From Cotesia glomerata (Eukaryota > Arthropoda > Insecta > Hymenoptera > Braconidae), in NCBI RefSeq assembly GCF_020080835.1, contig NC_058164.1, forward strand, positions 17,850,688 to 17,914,687: a stretch of 64,000 nucleotides of DNA, in the 5' to 3' direction. Position 1 is the stretch's first letter. Each line of letters starts with the position of its first letter. The position numbers and the translations under genes are program-made. The notes beneath the pieces were generated by a model, which made no database searches, was not told where the DNA came from, and saw only the letters and a program-made list of their open reading frames with translations. This document shows, in pieces, positions 21,815-34,269 of the stretch.

Positions 21815-24657
21815 GGGGGTATTCTGGTCTAGAAATTTGAAAAAATCGATTTTTTTTTTGCAAAATTTCCAAGTTTAGACCCTTAAAAATATGTCCTTAA
21901 ATGGATTTTTCAAAATTCGAATTATTTTCGAAGATACAGTCGATTTTGTCACGCAGCATCTAAACCGGCCGATCGTCGCGAATCACACAATAAACAGTGG
22001 CAGTTCCTGGAAGACTTGAGCACTCGTTCTTTCCAAGAACTCTTTTGTTTTCGACATAAGCCTTCATATATATTCAATATATATTTTTATACTTCTATAT
22101 ATACCTTTATACATACTTAATATACTAGGAATATACATACTAAATATACCAGGAACTGTTCAATGCGAAAGTTATAATGTTGATATTGTTTATCATTTAT
22201 TAGTCTGTTCAGTTTAGTTTCAATCTTGAAGCGAAGTAGACAAGTGCTCTGTGGATAGTTTTGTGAAATAATAAATTTTGTTTTTTTTATTTGCTTAAAA
22301 ATGGATAGAAAAAGTGCGCGGGGGAGCAGTAGTCGTCTAGATAGGCACAAGAAGAAACGATTTTCATCAAATCAATTTACCGCTGAAAAAGATTGTAGTT
22401 ATACGAGTGCTTCCGCAGCAAAGTTAAAAAAGTTTGGAGATGAGGAAATAGTTATTAACAAAAATTTTGGGTACTGTCTTCTGGAATTTTTCTCAGTTTT
22501 TCAAACTCTCTCAACTTTAATTGTGTGTGCTACCTGCAAAGAAGAAATTAAATTTTCTCAAACGGCACCACGCGGTTTAGGATGTAAAATTAGATTACAG
22601 TGCAGTTGTGAAAATGTTCGATACATTCAATTATGTCCGTTGGTGAACAAAGCTTATGAAATTAATCGCCGGATCGTTACAGCTATGAGACTTTTAGGAG
22701 TAGGAAGAGAAGGAATAAATATTTTTTGTAGTGTCATGGATATATGCAAAGGTTTATGTATCAGTACTTACTACAGTTGTCTTGATAATTTACATACAGC
22801 CGCAAGTGCAATTTACGATCAGCTAATATCAAAAGCTGTAAAAGAAGAGCAAGAATTATTATCAGAATTTGAGTCTAATGAAAATCCAAAACACTTGACG
22901 GTTTCTGGAGATGGCACCTGGAAGAAGCGAGGGTTTACTTCACTTTTTGGCGTTACAACCCTTATTGGTAAATACAGTAAAAAAGTTATCGATACTGTCG
23001 TAAAATCTAGTTTTTGCCAAGGCTGTAACTTGTGGAAAGAAAAGAAGAAATCTGATCCTCAAGCTTATCAAGATTGGTATGAGGAACATGAAGATTCATG
23101 TGCCATCAATCATCGGGGAAGTGCTGGGAAAATGGAGGTAGATGCTGTTGTCGAGATGTTCAACAGATCGGTCGAGAAGCACGGGGTAAAGTACATAAAA
23201 TATATTGGAGATGGAGACTCCAAGACATTTAAAGGTATTCTTGATATCAACCCGTATGATGATGATCCAGTCGTAGAAAAAAAAGAGTGTGTTGGGCATG
23301 TCCAGAAACGTATGGGTTCCAGATTGCGTAAAGCAAAAAGACAATAGTGGTATTGGCGGCAGAGGAGCTGGTAAATTGACAGATAAAGTAATCAATGAGT
23401 TGAGTTTATACTACGGTCTGGCAATTCGTCGGCATCCTGATTGTTTGCAGAGTATGAAGAATGAAATATGGGCTACTTATTATCATAAAAGTTCAAGCGA
23501 TAAGAATCCACAACACATGTACTGCCCAACTGGTTCGTCAAGCTGGTGTAAATGGCAACAAGCCTCAGCTGAGAACACTCTTGAAGAGTTTGTCCACGAA
23601 CATCCCCCCCTTGATGAAAAAGTATTGAAAGTAATTGAGCCCATTTATACCAGTTTATCGTCTGACGATTTACTACATCGATGTTTGGGATCCGAAACTC
23701 AAAATAACAATGAATCGCTCAATTCATTAATATGGACTTTTGCTCCCAAGCATATTCACGCTGGATCTCAAACAATTCAAATTGCGAATTATTTAGCTGT
23801 TGCCATTTTTAATGAAGGTTATTTACCCATCTTAAAAATGATGGAACTTATGGGCATCACCGTTGGTACTGAAGCTCATTCATTTGCTATCAGACGTAAC
23901 GAAGTTCGGATTGAGCGCTCTGAGCTACGAGCTACTGCTGCTTCCAAAGAAGGCAGAACAGCTCGATTAGCTGAAAGAACTTCACAAAACATCGAATATG
24001 AAGTTGAGGAAGGCCCAATGTATGGATCTGGAATCGCCGATTAATCCAAAGTGAGTATTGAATGTTATTATACGAGTTATTCTACTATAATTGTTTCTCA
24101 AACTTTAAACGCGTTTTTCTCAAAACTACTTTTTTTGAAGTGGTTGACATGATATCTCAAGTTCTACCCGACCGATTCTTTTGAAATTTGGTGGGAATCT
24201 TCTTTATATATCTCTCTATCGCGTCTGCCTTGGATTTTAAAAAAATTTCAATTTGGAGTATTTTTAAAAAATTCAAAAAGGTCAAAAAAAGGGGGTAAAA
24301 AAAAAATTGATATTTCATGTCGACGCCATTTTGTGAATTTTATTTTTTTTTCTTGACTAAAGTCAACGCGATAGCGACATCTTTACAGATTGAGAATTTT
24401 TCAAATTTTTTTGTTTCAAATCACTACAAGGGCTGGAATCATGTCAACTAGAGTGCACCGTTTTTTTTGTAGCCCCCACTTCACCGACCTGTAATTTGTC
24501 CAATTTATCATTTTTTTTTTTTTTCAATTTTTTTTTATATTCTTGAAACGTTAATAAATATCATATAAAAAAACCGATAGTAAAAATGTTCTTAATTTTT
24601 TTTTTATGTTAGTTTGAAAAATGCCTAAAATTTAGGCTTCTAGACCAGAATACCCCC
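21815..24657 (+). mobile_element. TTAA element with Mutator-like/Kolobok-like transposase
   Basis: Ends GGGGGTATTCTGGTCTAGAA, inverted on the right as TTCTAGACCAGAATACCCCC, and TTAA on both sides (21811-21814, 24658-24661). The left TTAA is shared with the short copy at 20908-21810, so the two sit head to tail. TTAA targets are used by Kolobok and piggyBac elements; the protein is not piggyBac, so Kolobok-like is preferred. Subterminal DNA of about 450 bases on each side is shared with the short copy. Confidence 0.85.
22301..24044 (+). pseudogene. Mutator-like transposase, one frameshift
   Basis: The product would cut and paste the TTAA element. From ATG 22301 the first 346 codons contain a cysteine-rich block (CATCKEEI...LQCSCENV), SGDGTWKKRGF with a candidate catalytic Asp, a CQGC..W zinc-like site, CAINHRGSAGKME and YIGDGDSK with a second Asp, then ECVGHVQKRMGSRLRK. 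At the five-A run 23335-23339 the frame slips by one. The second frame carries on with GGRGAGKLTD, SLYYGLAIR, HMYCPTGSSSWCKW and TQNNNESLN (candidate catalytic Glu) to a stop at 24044. This is the 'Mutator' domain family common in arthropod genomes. Only this slip breaks the gene, so the copy is young or the slip is a sequencing error. Confidence 0.85.
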
Positions 24658-24661
24658 TTAA

Positions 24662-25780
24662 GAGTGAAGAAAAGGGTATCACGAAAACTTGGTGACGCTC
24701 GACAATTTTGTAAAGCTTTGAGAGCGAGTCGAATGGGCTTGATAACGTTTATAGCGGTGAACAAAATCTAACATACGTTGCATCAGTTATTCTTCTTTTT
24801 AGTTTAATAATAACCTCAATAGAATTATTAAATGATGATTAATATTTGAATTACACGAGACGTGAGAACTAAAAAAATAGTGTGTCGTCAAACATTTCAC
24901 GAAAAATAAGGTTATAAAGTGGAAAAATAAAAGATTTCTTCAGCGTGAGAGAAATGTAGATCAGTAAACTCTATCATTAGATCAAAGGCTAGCGGTGAAA
25001 GATGAAAAGCTGAAATAATGTAAACAAATAGTGAAGAGTAAGCTGAAATATAAAAACAAAAAATTTTGAATTTTAGCAGATATCACATAGACTTAGATTG
25101 ATCGGTATTCACAATGTACCAGCCTATAATATTTATATTCTAGCAGGACACATATAACTGGACAATAACTCTTTGCTCAATATTGGTCAGTAGAAGAAAC
25201 TATTAGAAAACATCTTGGAAAAATTCTGCTGGCTCGTGCTCATAGAGATTTTTGGAAATGTATGACCGATTTATCCTACGATAAACAGAATAGATGGAAA
25301 GTGACAACTGCCAGAGAGAGGAAATCTGGATATAAATTATCAAATGATTAAATATTTTCATAATCCAGAAAATAACCTTCTACATTGTTTTTTTTTTTTT
25401 TTTTTTTTGAAAAGTTTATTTTTATTTTTCCACAAACAAAAGTTACATAAATGTTAATGCAGATTAAAAAATACAATAAAAAAACTGTAACATAATTATA
25501 ATAAATAATATTATTTTATCTTAGCTAGCTATAATAAATAGATCTCGCTAAGAGACATATTGGAAATTGCACTATATAGTGTCAGAAACATAATTAATTT
25601 TAACATTCTTAGTTAAGCCATATAATTTTAAAGAGAAGCAAAAAGTTGTGTAATATAAAAGCAGCTAAATATTTAAAGGGAAGGTGTGGGATAAGGAGTA
25701 GGACGGGAAAGAACCTTCTACTTTGATTGATCAACTCCATAAACTAATCCGACCTTGAGCTTGAAAAACCACGTCGACCA
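24662..25780. other. Mostly non-coding stretch with a poly-T tract
   Basis: The poly-T run at 25388-25409 could be the tail of a minus-strand retroposed copy, but no parent gene was recognised. Plus-strand codons 25169-25351 stay open (LFAQYWSVEETIRKHL...) and look exonic; their identity is unknown. Nothing else is supported. Confidence 0.35.
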
Positions 25781-26420
25781 CCGCTAATCCGGTTAAAATC
25801 GGTTGATTCGTTCGAGAGATATCGTGAACGAAAGAAAATCGAAAAAAGTGTTTTTTTCACATAACTTCGACATTTCTTTTCGGGTCGTTTTTGATGAAAT
25901 AGAACAATTTTTAGAACTTAAAAAACTGCATCGATCGCCGCCAAGAACGTCGAAATCGGTTAATTGGTTCGAGAGATGTCCTCGACGAAATATTTGGAAA
26001 CAAGTGTTTTTTTAACATAACTACGACATTTTTTGGAACAACTTTTAAACGGCTTCACCGATCAATTTCAAAAACTTATCAGCTATTAACATAAAAAAAA
26101 TTACGTCGATCACCGTCAAGCCGGTCAAAATTGGTCGATTCGTTCAAGAGATATCGTAAACGAAAGAAAACCGAAAAAAGTGTTTTTTCGGAATTACTCA
26201 AAATTTCCTAATTTAATCAATGCAATATTGAAAATTCTTCATGAGGCTAAAAAAACTGCGTCGAATGCCGCCAACCACGTTAAAATCGGTTGATTCATTC
26301 AAAAGTTATTGCGGTTTGAAAATTCAAAAAATATTGTTTTATGAAACTTCTATCAGACTTTTGAGCTCAGAGAGCTCAAAAACATCATTAATGCAATTTT
26401 AAGCACCTATACGGAGGAAA
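25780..26420. repeat. Dispersed repeat family A, copy 2
   Basis: Three consecutive blocks of the form TCAAAATCGGTTGATTC..TTCGAGAGATATCGTGAACG, then TTATTGCGGTTTGAAAATT and GAGCTCAGAGAGCTC. This copy shows best that the first part of family A is itself a loose tandem of about 150 bases. Confidence 0.65.
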
Positions 26421-26990
26421 ATTAATAGGAGTATTTACTATACGAAAATATTAACTCCTACTATCTGAAATGGTTATAAAATTAATTAGTCACAAAGTAA
26501 TAGATGTTATCATTGACAATTGTACTAGTTACTATTAATAATGGTAACGATTACTGTCGAAAATGATAATTGTAATTATTAAAAATTATAACTGCTATAA
26601 TCGAAGATGGTAACTGTAACCATCTCAGATTGTAAAAATTCTGAAAGAAAAAATAATATAAATTTATTTAATTTAATTCTTTATTTGCATCCATATTTTA
26701 GTTATGAACATTTTTTCCTTTAAAATATTAAAACAAATAATAACACAATCGTTTAAATCCATATATGATAAAAATTTCCAAATATTAGAGCTGTTATTGA
26801 TTATTTTGAATGATTGACTATGATTATCAAAATAGCAATCATCCAAGATTTGGATTACTAAAAAAGTCTTATTATTATCAATTATTAATATTTTTTCACA
26901 AGATAAAATAATAAAACATCATTTGATGGTTCCATTATAATTTAATTAATTGTAATCCTATCATCTATATTATTGAGAGAATATCATTAA
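26420..26990. other. AT-rich stretch, no gene seen
   Basis: Short GATAATGGTAACT-like words recur at 26520-26630. No gene or element ends are visible. Confidence 0.4.
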
Positions 26991-26997
26991 GAGAAAA

Positions 26998-27601
26998 TGC
27001 TCCTTAGCGGTTTCGGCAACACGGTGAAAGCACGGTTAATTCACGGTCGTTTCGCCGTATAAGATTCGTTTTTGTTGAGCGATTTTTCAGTCAGCATCGG
27101 ATACCGTTGTGAAAGACGTCTACTATAAATTTATCAAATATATACGGTGATTTCACGATGCAAACATTAGTTATGCACCTCCAAGTAATAAAGAAGTGAG
27201 TAATAAACGTCTGTTTTACGACAGTTGATGGACCGACTGTGAGTGCAGAAAAGATGAATGTACGCAAGTGAACCTACGACGTTATGACCGACACTGTGCA
27301 TCCACCACCGAGTGACGGTTTTTTGACAGACGATCGATTGATGATCTACGATTTTTACTTAGGTAAAAAATCGGGGTAACCAAGTAAAAATTTGGTTTTT
27401 CGACGAGTGAAGTATAATAACTATACAGAATAAAAATCATAAAGTAACAGTGAAAAATTTTCACAACGATACTCGTCAAGCACTGTCAAACGACGGTCGT
27501 TCGATAGTCAAGCGACGATCATTTATCAACACTGTGAATTTACGGTGCTTTCACCGTCATTTGACGATCATTTTATCGTGACCATGAATCCACCAGGGAC
27601 T
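26998..27601. mobile_element. Small inverted-repeat element (ACGGTGAAAGCAC)
   Basis: Near the left end is CACGGTGAAAGCACGGTTAA and near the right end, inverted, GACGGTGAAAGCACCGTAAA. Inside are several ACGGTCGTT/GACGATCATT words. No protein is encoded. The outermost bases and target duplication are uncertain. Confidence 0.5.
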
Positions 27602-27733
27602 CTATCTCTAGATTCATAATTAATAAATGACCTTATATCTTGTGAATTATTGACATTTTTACAGATGTAAGCTCACTCCGACATTATACTCATCGAGACC
27701 TTTCATTTGAGTACCCACATCAATATTTCATAC

Positions 27734-27735
<2 letters not shown>

Positions 27736-27816
<81 letters not shown>
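27736..27816. repeat. (TA)n microsatellite
   Basis: About 40 TA units directly abutting the left end of the TTAGGGTG element. Similar TA runs flank the other element of this type at 51838 and 61679, so TA-rich target choice or TA-run growth after insertion is likely. Confidence 0.9.
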
Positions 27817-27820
<4 letters not shown>

Positions 27821-30598
27821 GGTGCTTTTTTGCGACTATTTTTTTTTTCGTTTCCATCCCGAAATTTTGTTGGAAATACACCCAAAAAATTCCCTGAAAG
27901 TTTGAGCCCTTAATATTAATATTAAGTACTCCTACACAGCGTGTGAAGATTTCCCATTTGAAATATACGAGAACTTTCATTTTTTTTTTTAAATTTCTAT
28001 AGCTCAGTGGCATTTCATAGCATCACTTTGACCATGGACGGGTTTTTTTCAGAATTGAATGCTCTACAAAAGTGTCCATTGTCGCGAAGTCGTAACTCAT
28101 ACTGGCGGGGTAGTACGGACCACCAAACCGAATTTTTTATAGAATTCTTGTTTTTTCACTCATTATCTCATAAACAACAAGACATACAGAAAAAATATTA
28201 ATGATAATTTTGTAGGAAATTCAATTCTCTACAAAAAAGGTCCTCAGCACCAAATCACTAAGATCGATATTTTCTGAGATATTAATCATTGAAGTTTACG
28301 TAGCATTGAATTTCCACAAAATGTTGAATCAAATCTTAAAAAATAATGATTTTTTTATTCGTATCATAATTATAATTAGTAATTACTTATTGATTAAGTT
28401 ATAAATTTAACGTAAAAAATTTTTAATTGTATTTTTCTGAAGTTTTTTATTTTTAAATAAATTTCTCATTTAAATCACCCCAAAATATTTGAATTTATCA
28501 TTTAATAATTCAATTTCAATGAAATTCTAGATAAAAATATATTGTGTATGATCATTACGAATAATATAGGATGTTTCTTTGTTGCTGTGTATTGTGATAC
28601 TGATTAATTGCGGTTTATTTTTCTTGCTCTGGTAGTACTACTGAGCTTTCACTTGACCTTGAATGCGTTCAACAAATTTCCCCTTTAATTGCAGCGCTTT
28701 CTTTGTTTTCGCGTACTAATCCCGCGAGAGTAAGAACAAAGCTTAGTGGGCATTGATCAGTGTGACGCCGTTGTATGTATACTTTGTTAAATTTGAGGTT
28801 AGGTCGACTTTAACCATCATTAAAATGAGTGAAAAAATTGGTAATAAAACTTGGAATTATTTAATTGGATTTGAAAGAAGCCAAATAAATAATAATAAGC
28901 TGCCTTCGTATCGTGACTTACTAAATTTTTTTATGTATAAACATCAGTCTTTAAAATTAACTATTCGAAATAGTGCTACTAGTGTTATTAACGATACTAA
29001 TACTATTCGGGCTAGTTTCAAGATTCCAACTATACGTCCTCAGCACAGTCTCACGAAGTTGGAAAAATTTTATGCCGAATATATAAAAGTGAAGACACAT
29101 CACAAGAGGGAAAAAAAATCGAAAGCACAAAAACAGAATGTTGAAAAGTTTAACCAAAAACTAGATAAATTGTTCGATATTTCGAATTCCACAATGGTTA
29201 AGAATTTGCCAAAAGAGCAGCAACAATTTCTGAATGAGTGTCAAAAGGGGAAAACCAATCTTCACTCGCCCGTTACTAATTTCTTGCCGGTGGAAACTTT
29301 TCAGAATAAATCTGACACTGAACAGGAGATAACAAATGAAGATAATGAGAATAATACAGACGAAATTGGTTAGTTTCTTCTCACATACAACTATAAATTA
29401 TCAAGCTCAACAATCAATCATTTTTTAATAATCGAAAACAATTTCTTATAATTTAGACTCATATTTTTTCTACTTACTTGTAAAATTTAATTCGCATTAA
29501 AATTCTAATTTTCTTAACCTCATTTTCTGAAAATTGAATTCTATATAATTTTTCAATATTTTAAAATTTGTTTCTAGATTCATAACTTTTTTTCTAATTA
29601 TTAGTCTATCATTTTTGGTAAAATTTCCATCAAGTAAATCTGAATAAGTGAGATAAATCAAAATTTATTCAATTTTGACTTGAATAAAAAAAAAATTTGT
29701 TTTCGATTTTTTTGCAGTCGAAAATTCCCACGCTATTAAAAAATTAAAGTCTCTGTAACCAATAAATTTAAAACACATATATATCATTTTGTCTTATTTT
29801 TATTGGGGAAAATTGACGGAAACTCAATTCAAAAAATATCTTTGCTTCTGGATAACAGAAGCTGAATATAAAATTTGAAAAATATTTGAATCGATTGGGT
29901 TTATTTATTTAATTCTGAAAAATTGTTTTAGGCATGAAATTATCGCAACATTCGATGCCAGCAAGTTTTTGTAGTCTATCATCAAATTCCAGTGGGTTGA
30001 AACGAACATATTCTGATTTTGAGGATGAACTCCCTGTACCTCCTAAAAAGAAAAAAATCAATATTTTTTAAGATTTGATTCAACATTTTGTGGACATTCA
30101 ATGCTAGGTAAACTTCAATGATTAATATCTCAGAAAATATCGATCTTAGTGATTTGGTGCTGAGGACCTTTTTTGTAGAGAATTGAATTTCCTACAAAAT
30201 TATCATTTACATTTTTTCTGTAGGTCTTGTTGTTTATGAGATAATGAGTGAAAAAACAAGAATTCTATAAAAAATTCGGTTTGGCGGTCCGTACTACCCC
30301 GCCAGTATGTGTTACGACTTCGCGACAATAGACACTTTTGTAGAGCATTTAATTCTGAAAAAAACCCGTCCATGGTCAAAGCGATGCTATGAAATGCCAC
30401 TGAGCTATAGAAATTTAAAAAAAAAAAATGAAAGTTCTCGTATAATTCAAATGGGAAATCTTCACACGCTGTGTAGGAGTACTTAATATTAATATTAAGG
30501 GCTCAAACTTTCAGGGAATTTTTTTGGGTGTATTTCCAACAAAATTTCGGGATGGAAGCGAAAAAAAAAAATAGTCGCAAAAAAAAAAAGCACCCTAA
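27817..30598 (+). mobile_element. TTAGGGTG-ended DNA transposon B (2.8 kb)
   Basis: Ends TTAGGGTGC...GCACCCTAA with inverted arms of about 530 bases (27817-28348 and 30067-30598) lying in TA repeats. The arms contain TTTTGTAGGAAATTCAATTC and CTCTACAAAAAAGGTC, words also found in the arms of the 9.8-kb element at 51899-61678, so both belong to one superfamily. The interior is one small two-exon gene for an N-terminal fragment of the family's protein; the catalytic part is absent. Confidence 0.85.
28825..30071 (+). CDS. N-terminal-only protein of transposon B (two exons)
   Basis: Exon 1 runs 28825-29368 and exon 2 29932-30071, joined across GTTAGT and TTGTTTTAG in frame, about 228 codons. The start at 28825 (MSEKIGNKT) is preferred to the upstream ATG at 28753 because the extension is hydrophobic and unlike the rest. 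Exon 1 has a Lys-rich helical segment after a KIPT motif and LDKLFDIS, matching the N-terminal block of the larger transposase-like protein at 59099-60689 and of uncharacterised arthropod proteins of that type. Exon 2 ends with PPKKKKI, a nuclear-localisation-type cluster. The RNase-H-fold part with the CRHH motif is missing. With intact splice sites and no stops it may be expressed as a DNA-binding regulator of transposition; that role is inference. Confidence 0.65.
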
Positions 30599-31554
30599 TA
30601 TATATATATATTATATATATATATGTATATATGAAAAATATATTAAAAATTCAAGTGGGTACTCAAATGAAAGCTCGTTATGATTGTAATATCGGGATGA
30701 GCTTATATCTTTATAAATGTCAATAGTTAAGAAAGTAAAGTACACTTTAACGAAAATCATTATACAATTAAGCAAAATTTCATTTATTATAGTTCGCAAT
30801 TCTTGGCAGTCACATGAGAACTGCAGGTTGCTAGTTTTGATAATTTGTGCATTGAATTTCTTCAATAGAATGCATAACTTGAACAGGTCAATGAGTTCCC
30901 GATGAAAAAAAGATTTTGTCTAATCATATATAATCATGCATAATCGTCTATATATGATCACATCCAAAAATTGGCCAGGTCTGATCATACATGACTTGAT
31001 CTGATTATATATGAACAGATATGTTTATATATGATCATGTATAATCACTTATATATGATCAGATCCACAAATTGGCCAGGTCTAACCATACATGACTTGA
31101 TCTGTTTATATATGATCATGTATGATCAGATCCAAAAAATGTCCAGATCTAAACATATCCAACTATATCCCGTGAAAAAATATTCTGATCAGAACTAATA
31201 TTAAAATTGGCAATATCAGACTTGATCAGGGTTGATATGGCCATATCAAGATGTAGACATACCTGAAGCCTAAGTAAAATTGATAAATAAATTTATAATT
31301 AAAATAAAGTTGATACAACATACATTTTAGTTATCTGTAAAACTTTATTCAAAAACAGATACACTCTGTATTAGAGTACAAAAGTTCTACTCGTTTCGGA
31401 ACTTAACACTTCAAAGTCAAGTATCTAGAAAAGAACAATTCTGCGGCCATGCGCCATCTATCGAAGACTTTTAATACTAGTTTCGACAGTACGGAACATG
31501 TGATTGATCCATGGTGAAGTCTTCTATTTGTAACTAATTAAAATGTTGTCAGAT

Positions 31555-33105
31555 TTATAAATATTTCATTGATTATTTTAATTTTTTCCAAAATTCTCAA
31601 ATAATTTTAATAATACATGAATAAATAACTGAAAATTACATTTCATGGTAAATTTATGAATCATACACAAAAGATTTTTTCATTTGGTATAATAATATAT
31701 TGCATGAGAATAAATAATAATATCAATTTCATATTGTTTAAAAAATAAAAAAAAATTTACTTTTTGTAAATTTTAAACCGGATAAAACACGGTAACCGAT
31801 TGGTTCTACAACAATAATTTTTTTTTTTGTTTTTTAAATATGTAGAGTAATTCGAAAAATATGTAAAATTTATTTATTTTCATTTAATTAATAAAAAAAT
31901 TAATTTTTAAAACAAAAAATTCTAAAATATTAATTTTTCAATTAAAAAAAAAAATTTGTGAAAAAATTGAAAAGTACATAATTAATTGAAAAGTTTTAGA
32001 GCAACTTTGAAGATTTTATTTTAAATTCATACATATAACTTTTTTTATAATTTATAGCGTAAATCTGCCATGAAATATATTAAATAAAAAAAATTAAAAA
32101 TGTCGCGTTATAGGTGCCATAAGGGCGTATAAAAATTATACGCCATTATAGCACCCGGCAACCATAACGGCGCATAATAAAAATTCAATTTTTTTTTCTA
32201 AGTCCAAGAAAAATTTTTAGTTTGAAAAAAAAATTTAAGGACAACCGATGTATTTTTGTATGAAACGTATAGAAACGCAAAAAAAATTTTTTTCTTCAAA
32301 CTAATAATTTTTTTGGACTTAGAAAAAAACAGAATTTTTGTTATACGCCCTAATGGCATCCGAGTAGGGTCCTGGGAGCCATAAGCGCGTATAAAAAACA
32401 TTTTTTTTTTTGGTAATTAACTTATTTTTACCTGAAACGTCGAGAAATACAAAAAAAAAAAATTTTTCCAAACTAAAAATTTTTTTTGGACAGAAAAAAA
32501 AAAGAATTTTCATTATACGCCCTTACAGTTTCCGGGTGCTATAAGGGCGTATAATTTTTATACGCCCTTACGGCATCTATAACGCGACATTTTCAATTTT
32601 TTTTATCTAATATATTTAATGGCAGATTTACGGTATAAATTATTAAAAGGTAAAATGTATGAATTTAAAATAAAATCTTCAAAGTTGCTCTAAAACTATT
32701 CAATTAATTATGTACTTTTCAATTTTTTCACAAATTTTTTTTTTAATTGAGAAATTAATATTTTAGAATTTTTTGTTTTAAAAATTAATTTTTTTATTAA
32801 TTAAATGAAAATAAATAAATTTTACATATTTTTCGAATTACTTTACATTTTTAAAAAACTTAAAAAAAAAAATTACTGTTGTAGAACCAATCGGTTACCG
32901 TGTTTTATCCGGTTTAAAATTTACAAAAAGTAAATTTTTTTTTTTATTTTTTAAATACAATATGAAATTGATATTGTTATTCTTTTTCATGCAATATTAT
33001 GACAAATGAAAAAATCTTTTGTGTATGATTTATAAATTTATCATGAAATGTAATTTTCAGTTATTTATACATGTATTATTAAAATTATTCGAAAATTTTG
33101 AAATT
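31555..33105. repeat. 1.55-kb palindrome with TATACGCCC core
   Basis: The two arms (31555-32155 and 32525-33105) are inverted copies with few changes, for example ACCGGATAAAACACGGTAAC at 31776 against its complement at 32896, and ATGTCGCGTTATAGGTGCCA against its complement at 32574. The central 360 bases carry four TATACGCC blocks separated by a smaller TTTTTTTGGAC-type inverted repeat. A DNA cruciform or a long RNA hairpin is possible. No ORF is meaningful. Confidence 0.85.
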
Positions 33106-33481
33106 ATATATAGACCTATATATTATCAGATCTGATTATATATAGACTTATATATGTTTATAAATGGAGCTATAACAGCCGGGTACGATCAGATCTAATT
33201 ATATATATATATACATACATATATATATATAATAGACTTATATATAATCAGATCTGATCATACATAGACTTATATATGATTTTATATAGGGTTATAACAG
33301 CTAGGTATGATTAGATCTAATTATATATAGACATATACAATCAGATCTGATCATATATAGACTTATATAAAATATACATACAATATATTAGTCTATATAT
33401 GATTATATATATTTTATATAAAAATTTAAATATAATCATATATAATTATATATAATTCTATATATTCAATATATAATCATA

Positions 33482-33941
33482 TACAGGGTGTCCCAAAAGT
33501 CACGGACGCCATTGTAGCATCTGATGAAAAAAATAATTCTAAGACGAAAAGTCCTTAGCCATTTTTCAATTAACCGCATAGATAATTAATTATTAATTAA
33601 AAATAACGTCTCTTTATTTGTTAGAGAGAGAGCGCCAGTGTCCAGTAAAGTATGTGCCAAACAAAGACACAACTAACTGTATGACTAACTAGCTTCTATA
33701 GCTTCATATAGCTAACGTAGTCACACATATTTACTTACACATTCACACGTGCAAGCGTCTTCGTTGAAACGCACTTGACTTGACACTAGCGCTCTCTCTC
33801 TAACGCATAAAAGGACGTTATTTTAATTAATAATTAATTATCTATGCGTCTGATTAAAAAATGGCTAAGGACTTTTCGTCTCAGAATTATTTTGTTTATC
33901 AGATGCTACAATGGCGTCCGTTACTTCTGGGACACCCTGTA
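33482..33941. mobile_element. ACAGGGTGTCCC MITE, copy 3
   Basis: Near-identical to the copies at 10101 and 12767, with TA on both sides. It lies within the right arm of the CCCG foldback element and so is the younger of the two. Confidence 0.85.
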
Positions 33942-34044
33942 TAAATATATATGATTAGGCAAGTTCATTTTTTCCCGGGTTAACGGTTAGAATAACAATT
34001 ATAAAGGTATAAAATAAACAAACAATTGATAGGATTGAAAATAA

Positions 34045-34240
34045 AGCTGCAACTTCACCTCGCGGACAGAAAATCGTCATTTTCTGTCCGCCGGGAAGAA
34101 ATAATTGATTTCTGCCCGGCACAGTCGCATTGGTCTAAAATTGTCTAGTTTCGGTTGGCTCAACAGGCATTGAAACTTGTATTTTCAATGCAGGTTATAT
34201 GAAAAAAAAATTAAGTTAATTTAATTTTTTTTCGTTTATA
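34045..34240 (+). repeat. Inverted repeat bracketing the 489-codon ORF, left arm
   Basis: CTAGTTTCGGTTGGCTCAAC and TTTCAATGCAGGTTATAT recur, inverted and with about one change in five, at 36965-36790. The pair brackets the ORF at 34270-35739, as the ends of an element would. A nearby hairpin, GGACAGAAAATCGTCATTTT then CTGTCC, lies at 34064-34089. Confidence 0.6.
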
Positions 34241-34269
34241 ACTCGAAGTATTGATCATTGTCTCAGTTT

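Larger units (their letters stand above)
30898..33979. mobile_element. Large foldback element with CCCG ends
   Basis: The left end is CCCGATGAAAAAAAGATT and the right end, inverted, CCCGGGAAAAAATGAAC, like the foldback element at 2209. Arms consist of TATATGATCA and AGATCTGATCATA words (30920-31250 and 33110-33480). Inside lie a 1.55-kb palindrome and, near the right end, the third ACAGGGTGTCCC MITE. No gene is present. Confidence 0.65.

Noticed and set aside
25388..25409. Processed pseudogene with poly-A tail
   Set aside because: A T-run alone is present; the adjoining sequence contains no recognisable coding or RNA gene.
27817..27830. TTAGGG at element borders as telomeric repeats
   Set aside because: A single unit at each end, inverted, and part of the terminal inverted repeat.
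27720..28013. 97-codon minus-strand frame with a Tyr-Ile run
   Set aside because: Produced by the (TA)n run at the border of transposon B.
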